Source: Bacteroidetes bacterium 4572_112
Lineage (GTDB): Bacteria; Bacteroidota; Bacteroidia; Bacteroidales; UBA1556
Length of the DNA stretch: 15,148 bases
Assembly: GCA_002254285.1 (NCBI GenBank)
Contig: NIUZ01000055.1
Location: forward strand, 1 to 15,148
Direction of reading: 5' to 3'
Shown: positions 1 to 6,889 of the stretch, piece by piece
Layout of the letters: each line of letters opens with the position of its first letter
Numbering within the stretch: position 1 is the stretch's first letter
The notes under the pieces: model-generated
Seen by the model: only the letters and a program-made list of their open reading frames with translations
Database searches by the model: none
What the model was told of the DNA's origin: nothing
Position numbers and translations under genes: made by a program

Positions 1-160
1 CTGCCCTTTTACGATTACTTACACCCCTTTACAATTCCTTTTTCCTTTTTCTCTATCCTTTTCCTCTATCCTCCCGATTCCTATCGGGATCCTCTATCCT
101 TCTCCTTTTTCCTCCCGATTCCTATCGGGATCCTCTATCCTCACCCTCTATCCTTATCCT
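1..160. repeat. pyrimidine-rich intergenic repeat block with two 31-bp direct repeats
   Basis: This gene-free stretch is built from variations of TCCTCTATCC and CCTTTTT. It contains two identical 31-base copies at 70-100 and 111-141, each with an inverted repeat (CCCGAT, 4-base loop, ATCGGG) at 73-88 and 114-129. Read on the minus strand, the direction in which rsmG is transcribed, the block starts directly at the rsmG stop codon as AGGATA/AGGATAGAGG units followed by the two hairpins. Bases 103-141 match, in inverted orientation, bases 9385-9423 at 38 of 39 positions. I infer a dispersed REP-like element placed at gene 3' ends. The hairpins could also act as a terminator or 3'-end stabiliser for the rsmG transcript. 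The left end of the block may lie outside the window. Confidence 0.85.
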
Positions 161-781
161 TTAGGCTTTTATATGCACCACATACTTAGTATCAAAAAAC
201 TCTTCCTCATAAAATTTAGAGATTGAGAATACCTTAGTTTTTCGTTTTAGATTATCAAGTTCGGCTCTAAAATCACCACCTTTGATATATAATATGCCAT
301 TTGGCAATTTGTTAAAACCATTTTTACGGATTTTGTTTTTTGTCCACGGAAGGAATTTAGGCAAAGCTGTTACAGCTCTACTTACAATAAAATCGTAGCT
401 TTTATTAATTGTTTCGGCACGTGCTTTTTCTGCTTTCACATTTTTAAGGTCCAAAGCATCCGCCACTGCCTGCACTACTTTTATTTTCTTTCCAATGGAA
501 TCCACAAGGTGAAATTCGCATTTAGGGAAAATTATTGCCAAAGGAATTCCAGGAAAACCTCCGCCAGTACCAATATCAAGAATTTCGGTACCATTCTCAA
601 ATTTCATAACCTTAGCAACAGCCAACGAATGAAGAATATGACGCTCCACAAAGTGCTCCATATCTTTACGCGAAATTACATTGATTTGCGAATTCCACTC
701 TTCATAAAGCGCAGGTAATTGTGCCAGTTTATTCAACTGATTATCACTCAATTTTGGGAAATACTTCTTAATTCTATCCAT
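161..781 (-). CDS. rsmG: 16S rRNA (guanine-527-N7)-methyltransferase RsmG (GidB)
   Basis: RsmG transfers a methyl group from S-adenosylmethionine to N7 of G527 of 16S rRNA in the small ribosomal subunit. The 206-residue product has the usual family length. It carries the NVISRKD and HILHSL motifs (about residues 34-53), the SAM-binding glycine loop DIGTGGGFPGIP (69-80), the acidic residue after beta-2 (VDS, D94) and the SRAV motif (134-137). It is the last gene of a minus-strand run thioredoxin > hydrolase > rsmG, with only 10 bases between the hydrolase stop and this start, so co-transcription is likely. The stop codon runs straight into the repeat block at 1-160. In other bacteria, loss of RsmG gives low-level streptomycin resistance. 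The assignment is secure from the motifs. Confidence 0.97.
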   Translation of the reverse strand: MDRIKKYFPKLSDNQLNKLAQLPALYEEWNSQINVISRKDMEHFVERHILHSLAVAKVMKFENGTEILDIGTGGGFPGIPLAIIFPKCEFHLVDSIGKKIKVVQAVADALDLKNVKAEKARAETINKSYDFIVSRAVTALPKFLPWTKNKIRKNGFNKLPNGILYIKGGDFRAELDNLKRKTKVFSISKFYEEEFFDTKYVVHIKA

Positions 782-791
782 TGTAAATATA

Positions 792-1568
792 TTATAGCTT
801 ATTTATGAAATCATGAGATAACTGCATAATTTCTTCTTGTTTTTCGAGATGAGGTATATGACCACAGTTGTCAATTTTGGCAACTTCAATAATATTGCTT
901 TTTGCAAGTTCAGCAACCCTTTCAATCTGCGCAAAGGTACCGAAATCATCATTATCACCTTGTATCAATAATAAAGGAATTGTAATTTTTTTTAAACTTT
1001 CGCTAGCCTCCCAGTCAGTCTCCTTAGAAGAAAGCCAAAACGAAGACCATTTATCAACAAGTTCGGCAGCTCTATTCTGATGATACCTATCCATTATACG
1101 AATAATTTTTTCGTTTTTAAGAATAGCTCTAGCCTTACGAATGCCAATTAATGAGTATTGCTCAAGAAATACATGTGGGGCTTCAACAATTGCGGCCTTA
1201 ATATTAGCCATAGGATTAGCAGCATGAATTAAAGCTAATGTACCACCATCGCTATGTCCAAATAAGATAATATTATTATCAATTTTCAGTTGCTTCACCA
1301 ATGAAGGAAGAATAACATTTGCCTCATCATGAATATATTGTGACTTTATTTCTCTATCATTCCAGAAATCAGACTCCCCATAACCAACACGTTCATACAC
1401 TAATGCAGGCATTTGCATACTCTCACTTAGTTGTTGCGGAAAATTCTTCCATTGCGGAATACTACCTAATCCTTCGTGCAGGAAAATTAATACATCACGC
1501 CCTTCATCAATCCATTGTTGATTAATAAATTGGTAATGAATATTCTTATCTTTAATCTTTATAAACAT
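792..1568 (-). CDS. alpha/beta-fold hydrolase
   Basis: This is a 258-residue single-domain alpha/beta hydrolase. Visible elements are the oxyanion-hole strand-loop FLHEGLGS (29-36), the nucleophile elbow GHSDGG with Ser106, an acid candidate in GDNDD (205-208), and the catalytic histidine in CGHIPHLE (His237). All three members of a Ser-Asp-His triad are therefore present and the enzyme should be active. There is no signal peptide, so it is probably cytoplasmic. The HEGLGS form of the oxyanion motif resembles esterase and C-C hydrolase-like members, but the substrate cannot be read from the sequence. It lies between thioredoxin (31 bases upstream) and rsmG (10 bases downstream) on the same strand, which suggests one transcript but does not reveal a shared pathway. 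Confidence 0.9.
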   Translation of the reverse strand: MFIKIKDKNIHYQFINQQWIDEGRDVLIFLHEGLGSIPQWKNFPQQLSESMQMPALVYERVGYGESDFWNDREIKSQYIHDEANVILPSLVKQLKIDNNIILFGHSDGGTLALIHAANPMANIKAAIVEAPHVFLEQYSLIGIRKARAILKNEKIIRIMDRYHQNRAAELVDKWSSFWLSSKETDWEASESLKKITIPLLLIQGDNDDFGTFAQIERVAELAKSNIIEVAKIDNCGHIPHLEKQEEIMQLSHDFINKL

Positions 1569-1599
1569 AATGCAAAAGTGGAAATTATTTTAACACTAA

Positions 1600-1896
1600 C
1601 TACAAATTTTGACGCAAAAGGCTAATCAACTGCTCAGCAGGAATTACTCCCGATTGTCGAAAAAGTTGTTTACCACTTTTAAAAATCATAATCGTTGGCA
1701 CTCCTTGTATTTGCCACTTTTGGGCAATCTCTTGGTTTTTATCAACGTCTATTTTCAAAACTCGCACTTTATCGCCAAGCTCATCAGATACTTTTTTAAG
1801 AATAGGAGTCATCATTTTGCATGGCTGACACCATTCTGCACTAAAATCTAGTAATACTGGCTTATCGCCATTTATTATCTCATTAAATTTACTCAT
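1600..1896 (-). CDS. thioredoxin-family protein
   Basis: This is a 98-residue thioredoxin, close to the ~105 residues of classical TrxA. The active site is WCQPC (residues 22-26), with Gln in place of the usual Gly between the redox cysteines. The cis-proline loop GVPT (65-68) and the buried Asp of LLDFSAEW (D17) are present. It should catalyse dithiol/disulfide exchange with cytoplasmic partners, since no signal peptide or lipobox is visible. The CQPC variant may shift redox potential or partner choice, which is inference. It is the first gene of the minus-strand trio. I found no clear TAnnTTTG element upstream, so its promoter is not located. Confidence 0.93.
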   Translation of the reverse strand: MSKFNEIINGDKPVLLDFSAEWCQPCKMMTPILKKVSDELGDKVRVLKIDVDKNQEIAQKWQIQGVPTIMIFKSGKQLFRQSGVIPAEQLISLLRQNL

Positions 1897-1996
1897 CGTT
1901 CAATAGTTTTATTATACCAATTTGCTATCAATTACATTTGCCATTACTAATAATATACCAAATAGATAAAACTGCCAATATTTCAGATTTTTGTAT

Positions 1997-2028
1997 AAAA
2001 AAAGGATAACCATTGGTCATCCTTTTTT
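1997..2028 (-). terminator. intrinsic terminator of the TerB-like gene
   Basis: Read on the minus strand, this is GGATGACC, a 3-base loop AAT and GGTTATCC, flanked by A and T runs, ending in a run of seven T. The stem closes fully in the minus-strand RNA through one G-U pair. In the plus-strand RNA the same position is an A-C mismatch. This indicates transcription in the minus direction. It lies 20 bases past the stop of the gene at 2049-2438. Confidence 0.82.
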
Positions 2029-2048
2029 AATAAATATTTTATTAGAAA

Positions 2049-2438
2049 TTAGAAAGTTAATTTCTTACGCATTTGTTCCGCTCTTTCGCGGTAGCGATTT
2101 AATTGTTCTTTTTCTGGGTCTATACCCTTTGGACGAGCTTTTGAACTTTTATTATACTCATCGTTACGATAAAGCATAAACTGACAAATACGCTTATAAG
2201 CTTCACGCTGATCAAAAGAAGGAAATTGAGCTAGCTCAACAGTTACTTTATCCGTAAAACCCTCTTTATCATTCTCAAAAATTGATAAAACTTCTTTACG
2301 CTCCTTACGAGACATATTGAAATCGTGATCAAAAACTTTATCAACCCATTTACGTTCTGTTTTGTCAACCTCACCATCTACACCAGCAATAGCAACCATG
2401 CCCGCATAAATTATTTGTTTAAAATTAAATTCAGCCAT
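2049..2438 (-). CDS. TerB-like small protein
   Basis: This is a 129-residue soluble protein with no signal peptide. Residues ~8-95 look like a TerB/DjlA-type helical fold: the segment VAIAGVDGEVDKTERKWV has the family's acidic DGEVDxxE motif, which in TerB sits at a metal-coordinating helix junction. The C-terminal ~30 residues are highly charged and likely helical (RYRERAEQMRKK). TerB domains occur in tellurite-resistance clusters and in many stand-alone proteins of unknown role. No other ter gene is nearby, so a tellurite role is not supported. The gene is monocistronic: its own terminator lies 20 bases downstream and a gene-free region lies upstream. A weak -7 match (TACTTTAG, 2484-2491) is a possible promoter. 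The family call is moderate; the function is unknown. Confidence 0.65.
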   Translation of the reverse strand: MAEFNFKQIIYAGMVAIAGVDGEVDKTERKWVDKVFDHDFNMSRKERKEVLSIFENDKEGFTDKVTVELAQFPSFDQREAYKRICQFMLYRNDEYNKSSKARPKGIDPEKEQLNRYRERAEQMRKKLTF

Positions 2439-2916
2439 TTTGTATAATTTTTTGTTAATTAATTATTCCTTGATTTGTTCTCGCTAAAGTACGATTTTTT
2501 TTTACATAATTAATAAAAAAATGCGTTTTTACATTTCAAAATTATAAATAGTAATCCAAAATCACCTTTTATCTATAATTACATTTCACTACACATCTTT
2601 GTAAACTCTTATATACCTTATATCTATGACACTTAAATACTAATTTAACTAATATCTAAAATTAATAGTAATAACCCCCAAATTACATTAGTATATATTA
2701 GTGTATATACCAATATATAGTTAGCTTAAGTTTAATATTCCATCATTAACCATAGCTTTTTTTTCATATTATTATTCTTTAAGCTAGCAATTATACCTTA
2801 ATTTGTTTGATCCTAAATTTTATACAATTGAATTGTTATTTTTTTGATTATAATAATCCCATAAAACGACTATTATTTTCCATACTTTTGCTCTACAAAT
2901 AATAGACATTGAAAGC
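2439..2916. other. gene-free AT-rich divergent intergenic region
   Basis: These 478 bases separate the minus-strand TerB-like gene from the plus-strand isomerase gene. I see no open reading frame with coding character, no tRNA and no clear structured RNA. The sequence is extremely AT-rich, with alternating TA tracts around 2690-2720. The only supportable elements are the -7 box at 2883-2890 and a weak -7 match for the other strand at 2484-2491. It is long for this compact genome segment, so an undetected small RNA or a decayed gene cannot be excluded. Confidence 0.6.
2883..2890 (+). promoter_or_regulatory. Bacteroidota -7 promoter element for the isomerase gene
   Basis: TACTTTTG is an exact match to the Bacteroidota -7 consensus TAnnTTTG. 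It predicts a transcript start near 2894 and a leader of about 23 bases before the ATG at 2917. No good -33 TTTG box is seen at the usual distance. Confidence 0.55.
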
Positions 2917-3879
2917 ATGACAAAAGAACAAATTCAAAGTGTTGCAAAACAAGTTATTGCAGAAGAATCGCAATCAATTAATAAACTTCAAGATTTTATT
3001 AATGATGACTTTTCGGAAGCTGTTGAACTAATTCATAAATCAAAAGGTCGTTTGATAATTACAGGAATAGGCAAAAGTGCTAATATCGCTACTAAGATAG
3101 TTGCCACATTAAATTCCACAGGAACACCTGCAATATTTATGCATGCTGCCGATGCTATTCATGGCGATTTGGGAAATGTACAAACCCACGATGTGGTTAT
3201 GTGTATTTCTAAATCGGGAAACACTCCTGAGATAAAAGTTCTTATTCCTTTGGTGAAATCTTTGGGAAATAAGCTTATTGCAAATGTCGGAAATACAGAT
3301 TCTTTTTTGGCAAAAAATGCTGACTTAGTTCTTAATAGCAGTGTAGAAAAAGAAGCCTGCCCTAATAACCTTGCTCCTACATCAAGCACTACAGCTCAAC
3401 TAGTTGTGGGTGATGCTCTGGCTGTTGCGTTATTACAATACCGAGGTTTTACGGATAGAGATTTTGCCAAATATCATCCTGGTGGAGCTCTTGGTAAGCA
3501 GCTTTATTTACGAGTGGCAGACCTATGCGCAAATAACGAAAAACCAATGGTAGGTTTGGACGCTAATATTAGGGAAATTATTATAGAAATATCGACAAAA
3601 AGACTTGGTACTACTGCCGTTATTGAAGGTAACAAATTACAAGGAATAATTACCGATGGTGATATACGTAGGATGATGCAAAAATTTGATAATCTTGATG
3701 GCTTATTTGCAAAAGATATAATGAGTAAAAATCCGAGTAGTATTGACGCTAACGAGTTGGCAGTAAAAGCTCTTAAAATAATGAAAGAGAAAAATATCAC
3801 TCAGTTATTGGTATTAAAAGATGGTTTCTATTTTGGTGTAATCCACCTTCACGATATTCTTAAAGAGGGTATTTTGTAA
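2917..3879 (+). CDS. kdsD: D-arabinose-5-phosphate isomerase (KdsD/KpsF family)
   Basis: The enzyme interconverts D-ribulose 5-phosphate and D-arabinose 5-phosphate, the first step toward KDO of lipopolysaccharide. The 320-residue protein has the family layout: an N-terminal SIS domain (about 35-175) and two CBS domains (about 205-260 and 265-320). Motifs include GIGKSAN (50-56), HGDLG (82-86), ISKSGNTPE (97-105) and YHPGGALGK (186-194). Lys53, Glu105, Glu146 and His187 keep the spacing of the four catalytic residues known in E. coli KdsD (Lys59, Glu111, Glu152, His193), so it should be active. It is cytoplasmic. A -7 box lies 27 bases upstream and a strong terminator 24 bases downstream, so it is probably transcribed alone. 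KdsC and other KDO genes are not in the window. The paralogues KdsD, KpsF and GutQ cannot be told apart by motifs; kdsD is the role-based choice. Confidence 0.93.
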   Translation: MTKEQIQSVAKQVIAEESQSINKLQDFINDDFSEAVELIHKSKGRLIITGIGKSANIATKIVATLNSTGTPAIFMHAADAIHGDLGNVQTHDVVMCISKSGNTPEIKVLIPLVKSLGNKLIANVGNTDSFLAKNADLVLNSSVEKEACPNNLAPTSSTTAQLVVGDALAVALLQYRGFTDRDFAKYHPGGALGKQLYLRVADLCANNEKPMVGLDANIREIIIEISTKRLGTTAVIEGNKLQGIITDGDIRRMMQKFDNLDGLFAKDIMSKNPSSIDANELAVKALKIMKEKNITQLLVLKDGFYFGVIHLHDILKEGIL

Positions 3880-3902
3880 AATTCGCAATCATAATGATAT
3901 TT

Positions 3903-3938
3903 GTAAAAAGCTTCGAGTTAAATATCGAAGCTTTTTAC
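3903..3938 (+). terminator. strong intrinsic terminator after the isomerase gene
   Basis: A perfect 14-base stem (GTAAAAAGCTTCGA paired with TCGAAGCTTTTTAC) encloses an 8-base loop. The distal arm contains a T run. It begins 24 bases after the isomerase stop and separates that gene from the flavoprotein promoter. The A/T-flanked symmetric stem could work in both directions, but only plus-strand genes flank it. Confidence 0.85.
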
Positions 3939-3943
3939 ATTTA

Positions 3944-3970
3944 TTGATATATGTTTTTAGGTTATTTTTG
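3944..3970 (+). promoter_or_regulatory. promoter abutting the flavoprotein start codon
   Basis: TATTTTTG at 3963-3970 matches the TAnnTTTG -7 consensus exactly. A TTG at 3944-3946, 16 bases before it, can serve as the -33 box. The -7 box ends only 5 bases before the ATG at 3976. By the usual spacing, transcription would start at about 3974-3976, giving a leaderless or nearly leaderless mRNA. Confidence 0.5.
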
Positions 3971-3975
3971 CAGCT

Positions 3976-5241
3976 ATGCAAAATAACTATGATATTATAA
4001 TAATTGGTGGCGGAGCGGCAGGAATTCTTGCAGCAGGAAGAGCATCAGAAAAAGGAGCACAGGTATTACTAATTGAGAAAATGCGTTCGGTGGGACGCAA
4101 AATGCTTATCTCGGGTAAAGGACGCTGCAATATTACAAATGATAGTTATGCATCAAACCATATGAAACAGGCACATCCTAAGCCCAAATTCTTAAAAAAG
4201 GCATATAAAAACTTTTTTAAGGATGATATTATGGCAATTTTGGATGCTCAAGGTCTTAAGTATAAAACAGAAAGAGGAAATCGCGTTTTTCCAGAAAGCA
4301 ATAAATCTAAAGATGTACTTGATGCGTATAGCCGCTGGGCTTTGAATAAAAATGTAGAGCTACTTACCAATACTAAGGTTATAAAATTAATAACTGATGA
4401 CAATAAATGCATTGGTGTAGAATACGATAGAGGAGCGAGAAAAACCACTGTATATGCCAAAGCTGTAATACTCGCCACTGGAGGTAAATCATACCCACTT
4501 ACGGGATCCACAGGCGATGGTTATGCTCTAGCAAAAGCTGTTGGGCATAAAATTGTAACTCCACGTCCAGCATTAGTTCCTGTGGAAACCAAAGGTAATC
4601 TTGCACCACGTCTTATGGGCTTAAGTCTTAAAAACACGACTGCAAGCCTTTGGATCGATGATAAAAAAGTGGATGAAGAATTTGGAGAAATGTTATTTAC
4701 TCATTTCGGATTAACAGGTCCAATTATTCTAACACTTAGCCGACAGATTGTAATTGCTTTGGCCAATGAAAAGAAGGTAGAACTTAAGCTGGATATGAAG
4801 CCTGCTCTTGATGAGCAAAAACTTGATAAGCGACTTATAAAAGACCTTAACGAAAATGGTAAGAAATACATTGAGAATATTTTCAAATTATGGATGCCAT
4901 CAAAACTAGTAAAACCACTTATGGAGCTTTGCAATATTGATTCCTCGAAACTCGGTAATCAAATTAATGGCGATAGTAGAAAAAAGATAAGATTTGCACT
5001 TAAGGAGCTTAAATTTGAAGTAATAGGACATCGCCCTTTTAGCGAAGCAATAATTACCCAAGGAGGAATAAACACTGATGATATTGACTCCAAAACCATG
5101 GAATCGAAACTTATAAAAGGATTATATTTTGCAGGAGAAGTAATGGATGTTGATGCTAATACTGGAGGCTATAATTTCCAGATTGCATATTCCACAGCAG
5201 TACTTGCGGTAGATAGTGCTCTTAATAATAACGAAAATTAA
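3976..5241 (+). CDS. FAD-dependent oxidoreductase, HI0933/YhiN (BaiN-like) family
   Basis: This is a 421-residue soluble flavoprotein. It starts directly with the FAD-binding Rossmann motif IIGGGAAG (residues 9-16), followed by the ribose-binding acidic residue E34. It has the family signature GRKMLISGKGRCNITN (40-55) and the C-terminal FAD motif GEVMDVDANTGGYN (387-400). This is the YhiN/HI0933 family, which includes BaiN proteins linked to bile-acid dehydroxylation. Most members have no proven substrate, so a specific reaction is not claimed. The start is well supported because the first residues already form the FAD domain. A promoter ends 5 bases before the ATG. The gene overlaps the convergent porin gene by 4 bases at its stop, leaving no room for a terminator between them. 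Confidence 0.92.
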   Translation: MQNNYDIIIIGGGAAGILAAGRASEKGAQVLLIEKMRSVGRKMLISGKGRCNITNDSYASNHMKQAHPKPKFLKKAYKNFFKDDIMAILDAQGLKYKTERGNRVFPESNKSKDVLDAYSRWALNKNVELLTNTKVIKLITDDNKCIGVEYDRGARKTTVYAKAVILATGGKSYPLTGSTGDGYALAKAVGHKIVTPRPALVPVETKGNLAPRLMGLSLKNTTASLWIDDKKVDEEFGEMLFTHFGLTGPIILTLSRQIVIALANEKKVELKLDMKPALDEQKLDKRLIKDLNENGKKYIENIFKLWMPSKLVKPLMELCNIDSSKLGNQINGDSRKKIRFALKELKFEVIGHRPFSEAIITQGGINTDDIDSKTMESKLIKGLYFAGEVMDVDANTGGYNFQIAYSTAVLAVDSALNNNEN

Positions 5242-6680
5242 AAGTTGAAACCTAGACCAAAATAAAATCCTATACCATTATAAATATAATTCATTTCGGG
5301 TTTAGGGTAGCTTTGCATAGCATAATAATTATGAGTATCGTAAAGGCTAGAATATTTAAAATTACGGAATTGATAGAGATCTCTTTTCATTCCAAAAGTA
5401 TATTCAACCCCCAATAGAACATTTGTTTTCTTATAATCAAATTTAATACCCGATGTTAGATGGAATAAATTTGAATATCCCCTAACATACTGCGCAGTAC
5501 CCTTTGGATCATCGTAAGCATGGATGTTATAAGATGAGAAATTAGTTTTAAAACCAAACATATATGCTAGATTTGGTCCAATTACTTTCTTTAATCCAAT
5601 GGCGGCATTCAACACATGATCTCCACCATATATATAAGTAAGAAAACTGGAGCCTGGACTATAATCATCAGTATAAATATTTGCTATCCTAGAGTTATCA
5701 ATAGCTTTATAATCATCAATTGCAAAGAAATATTCTGTTGAAAAGTATAATTTCAGATCCTTATCAGCATTCTCTTTCACCACTCCAAAAGCAATGGCCA
5801 AAGGTTCCTTAAAATTTGAAACCAGATGATAATTTGTTTCTTTTTTTACAAAATCAGGTTGTAAACCATCCTCTGTATTCACATTAATCATAGAAACATC
5901 TCTACGGTGGAAACCATCACCATAAAACCTCAATGAAGGTGTTGAAATATTCAGACCCAAAGACCACAACCCTTTATTATATGACAAACCAAATTTAGCA
6001 ATACCACTTATTACATACAAATCCTGTCTATCAAGATAAAGGTATTTTGAAACTGGCGAATTTTGCGCTGTATCAACTTCAGCAAATAAATCTATACTTA
6101 CATCTTCGTAATATAATAAAGATTTGGCACTTATCAACAGACTCATTCCTAAAGCAAGATTATCATTCACCTGATAAGATGCGCCCATACCAAACCAAGT
6201 ATCAGAGTATCTATTCTCATAATTAAAGTCTGCAATAAGCGTTTTTTCTTTATTAGTACCAGCTTCTTTTACATCGTACTTTCCTGAGTCATAAAGCTTT
6301 GTTAGAGCTCTTCCTTTACCAAAAACTGCATATTGCAAACTCAATTTAGGATATATTTTTGGATGATGAACAAAAGAGAAAAAGCGAGGCTGCACTTGAT
6401 AATCTAAATAATCAATAGTTCCTTTTGGTGAAAAAGGTTTCTTGTAATTAGTTAAATTAAAATGGAATAAAGATGCATCCAAGGAAATTTTATTATCAGT
6501 AAGCTCTGAAATTCCTGCTGGATTATAGTATATTGATGTAATACCTGAACCGCCTCCAACAACAGCTCCTGCCAAAATAGAAGACTCTGTATTAGAACCC
6601 ATTGACCAGTAATTTGGAGGCTGAGCGTATACATCTACACTATAAATAAACAATAAGAATAAAAGATAAAATCCTCTCAT
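5238..6680 (-). CDS. OmpP1/FadL-like outer-membrane protein
   Basis: This is a predicted outer-membrane beta-barrel of the OmpP1/FadL/TodX family, which passes long-chain fatty acids or other hydrophobic compounds through the outer membrane. I choose the start at 6680 (480 residues) over the upstream in-frame ATG at 6752. It gives a clean signal peptide (MRGFYLLFLLFIYSV..., cleavage after VYA, mature N-terminus Gln), and a -7 promoter box lies at 6703-6710, downstream of 6752. The mature N-terminal region has the family pattern of an early AGAVVGGGSGITSIYYNPAGIS segment. The rest shows alternating amphipathic strands, and the last residue is Phe within GFYFGLGFNF, a typical barrel C-terminal signal. 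The substrate is unknown. It is divergent from the helicase gene and convergent with the flavoprotein. Confidence 0.85.
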   Translation of the reverse strand: MRGFYLLFLLFIYSVDVYAQPPNYWSMGSNTESSILAGAVVGGGSGITSIYYNPAGISELTDNKISLDASLFHFNLTNYKKPFSPKGTIDYLDYQVQPRFFSFVHHPKIYPKLSLQYAVFGKGRALTKLYDSGKYDVKEAGTNKEKTLIADFNYENRYSDTWFGMGASYQVNDNLALGMSLLISAKSLLYYEDVSIDLFAEVDTAQNSPVSKYLYLDRQDLYVISGIAKFGLSYNKGLWSLGLNISTPSLRFYGDGFHRRDVSMINVNTEDGLQPDFVKKETNYHLVSNFKEPLAIAFGVVKENADKDLKLYFSTEYFFAIDDYKAIDNSRIANIYTDDYSPGSSFLTYIYGGDHVLNAAIGLKKVIGPNLAYMFGFKTNFSSYNIHAYDDPKGTAQYVRGYSNLFHLTSGIKFDYKKTNVLLGVEYTFGMKRDLYQFRNFKYSSLYDTHNYYAMQSYPKPEMNYIYNGIGFYFGLGFNF

Positions 6681-6702
6681 AAATAAACTTTCGTTAAGTT
6701 TA

Positions 6703-6710
6703 CAAATATA
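6703..6710 (-). promoter_or_regulatory. -7 promoter element for the porin gene
   Basis: On the minus strand this reads TATATTTG, an exact TAnnTTTG match. It predicts transcription from about 6699 and a leader of about 19 bases before the ATG at 6680. This supports the shorter, signal-peptide-bearing start. No good -33 box is visible. Confidence 0.5.
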
Positions 6711-6857
6711 CAATTTTATATTTGAGAAAAAAGTTTTTGATTTCTTTCTCACACTTATCTAAATACTCTACTTTCAAAATATTGTCGCATTCAATAATGC
6801 GTTAATTGAGTAATAATAATTAATTAAAACTTAATTCTATAATGACAAATAATTCTG

Positions 6858-6865
6858 TAATTTTG
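6858..6865 (+). promoter_or_regulatory. -7 promoter element for the helicase gene
   Basis: TAATTTTG matches the TAnnTTTG consensus. It would start transcription near 6869, about 21 bases before the ATG at 6890. The in-frame ATG at 6842 lies upstream of the box and would then not be transcribed. No good -33 box is visible. Confidence 0.42.
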
Positions 6866-6889
6866 GGTTTCAAAATTAAGATTAAAGAA

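Noticed and set aside
70..141. Possible CRISPR array (31-bp repeats)
   Set aside because: There are only two copies 41 bases apart, the 'spacer' is 10 bases of the same pyrimidine-rich filler, and no cas gene is near. The unit reappears as a lone copy at 9385.
2049..2438. Tellurite-resistance locus
   Set aside because: There is a single TerB-like domain gene, with no terA, terC, terD or related genes in the window.
2722..2786. Inverted TAGCTTAA / TTAAGCTA pair in the divergent region
   Set aside because: The arms are only 8 bases and ~49 bases apart in very AT-rich DNA. Chance is a sufficient explanation.
6681..6752. N-terminal extension of the porin to 504 residues
   Set aside because: It would place 24 charged residues before the signal peptide and start upstream of the -7 box at 6703-6710.
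6786..6801. Small hairpin CGCATT-CAAT-AATGCG between the porin and helicase genes
   Set aside because: It could be an operator, but a single 6-base stem with no second copy and no T run gives no basis for a call.
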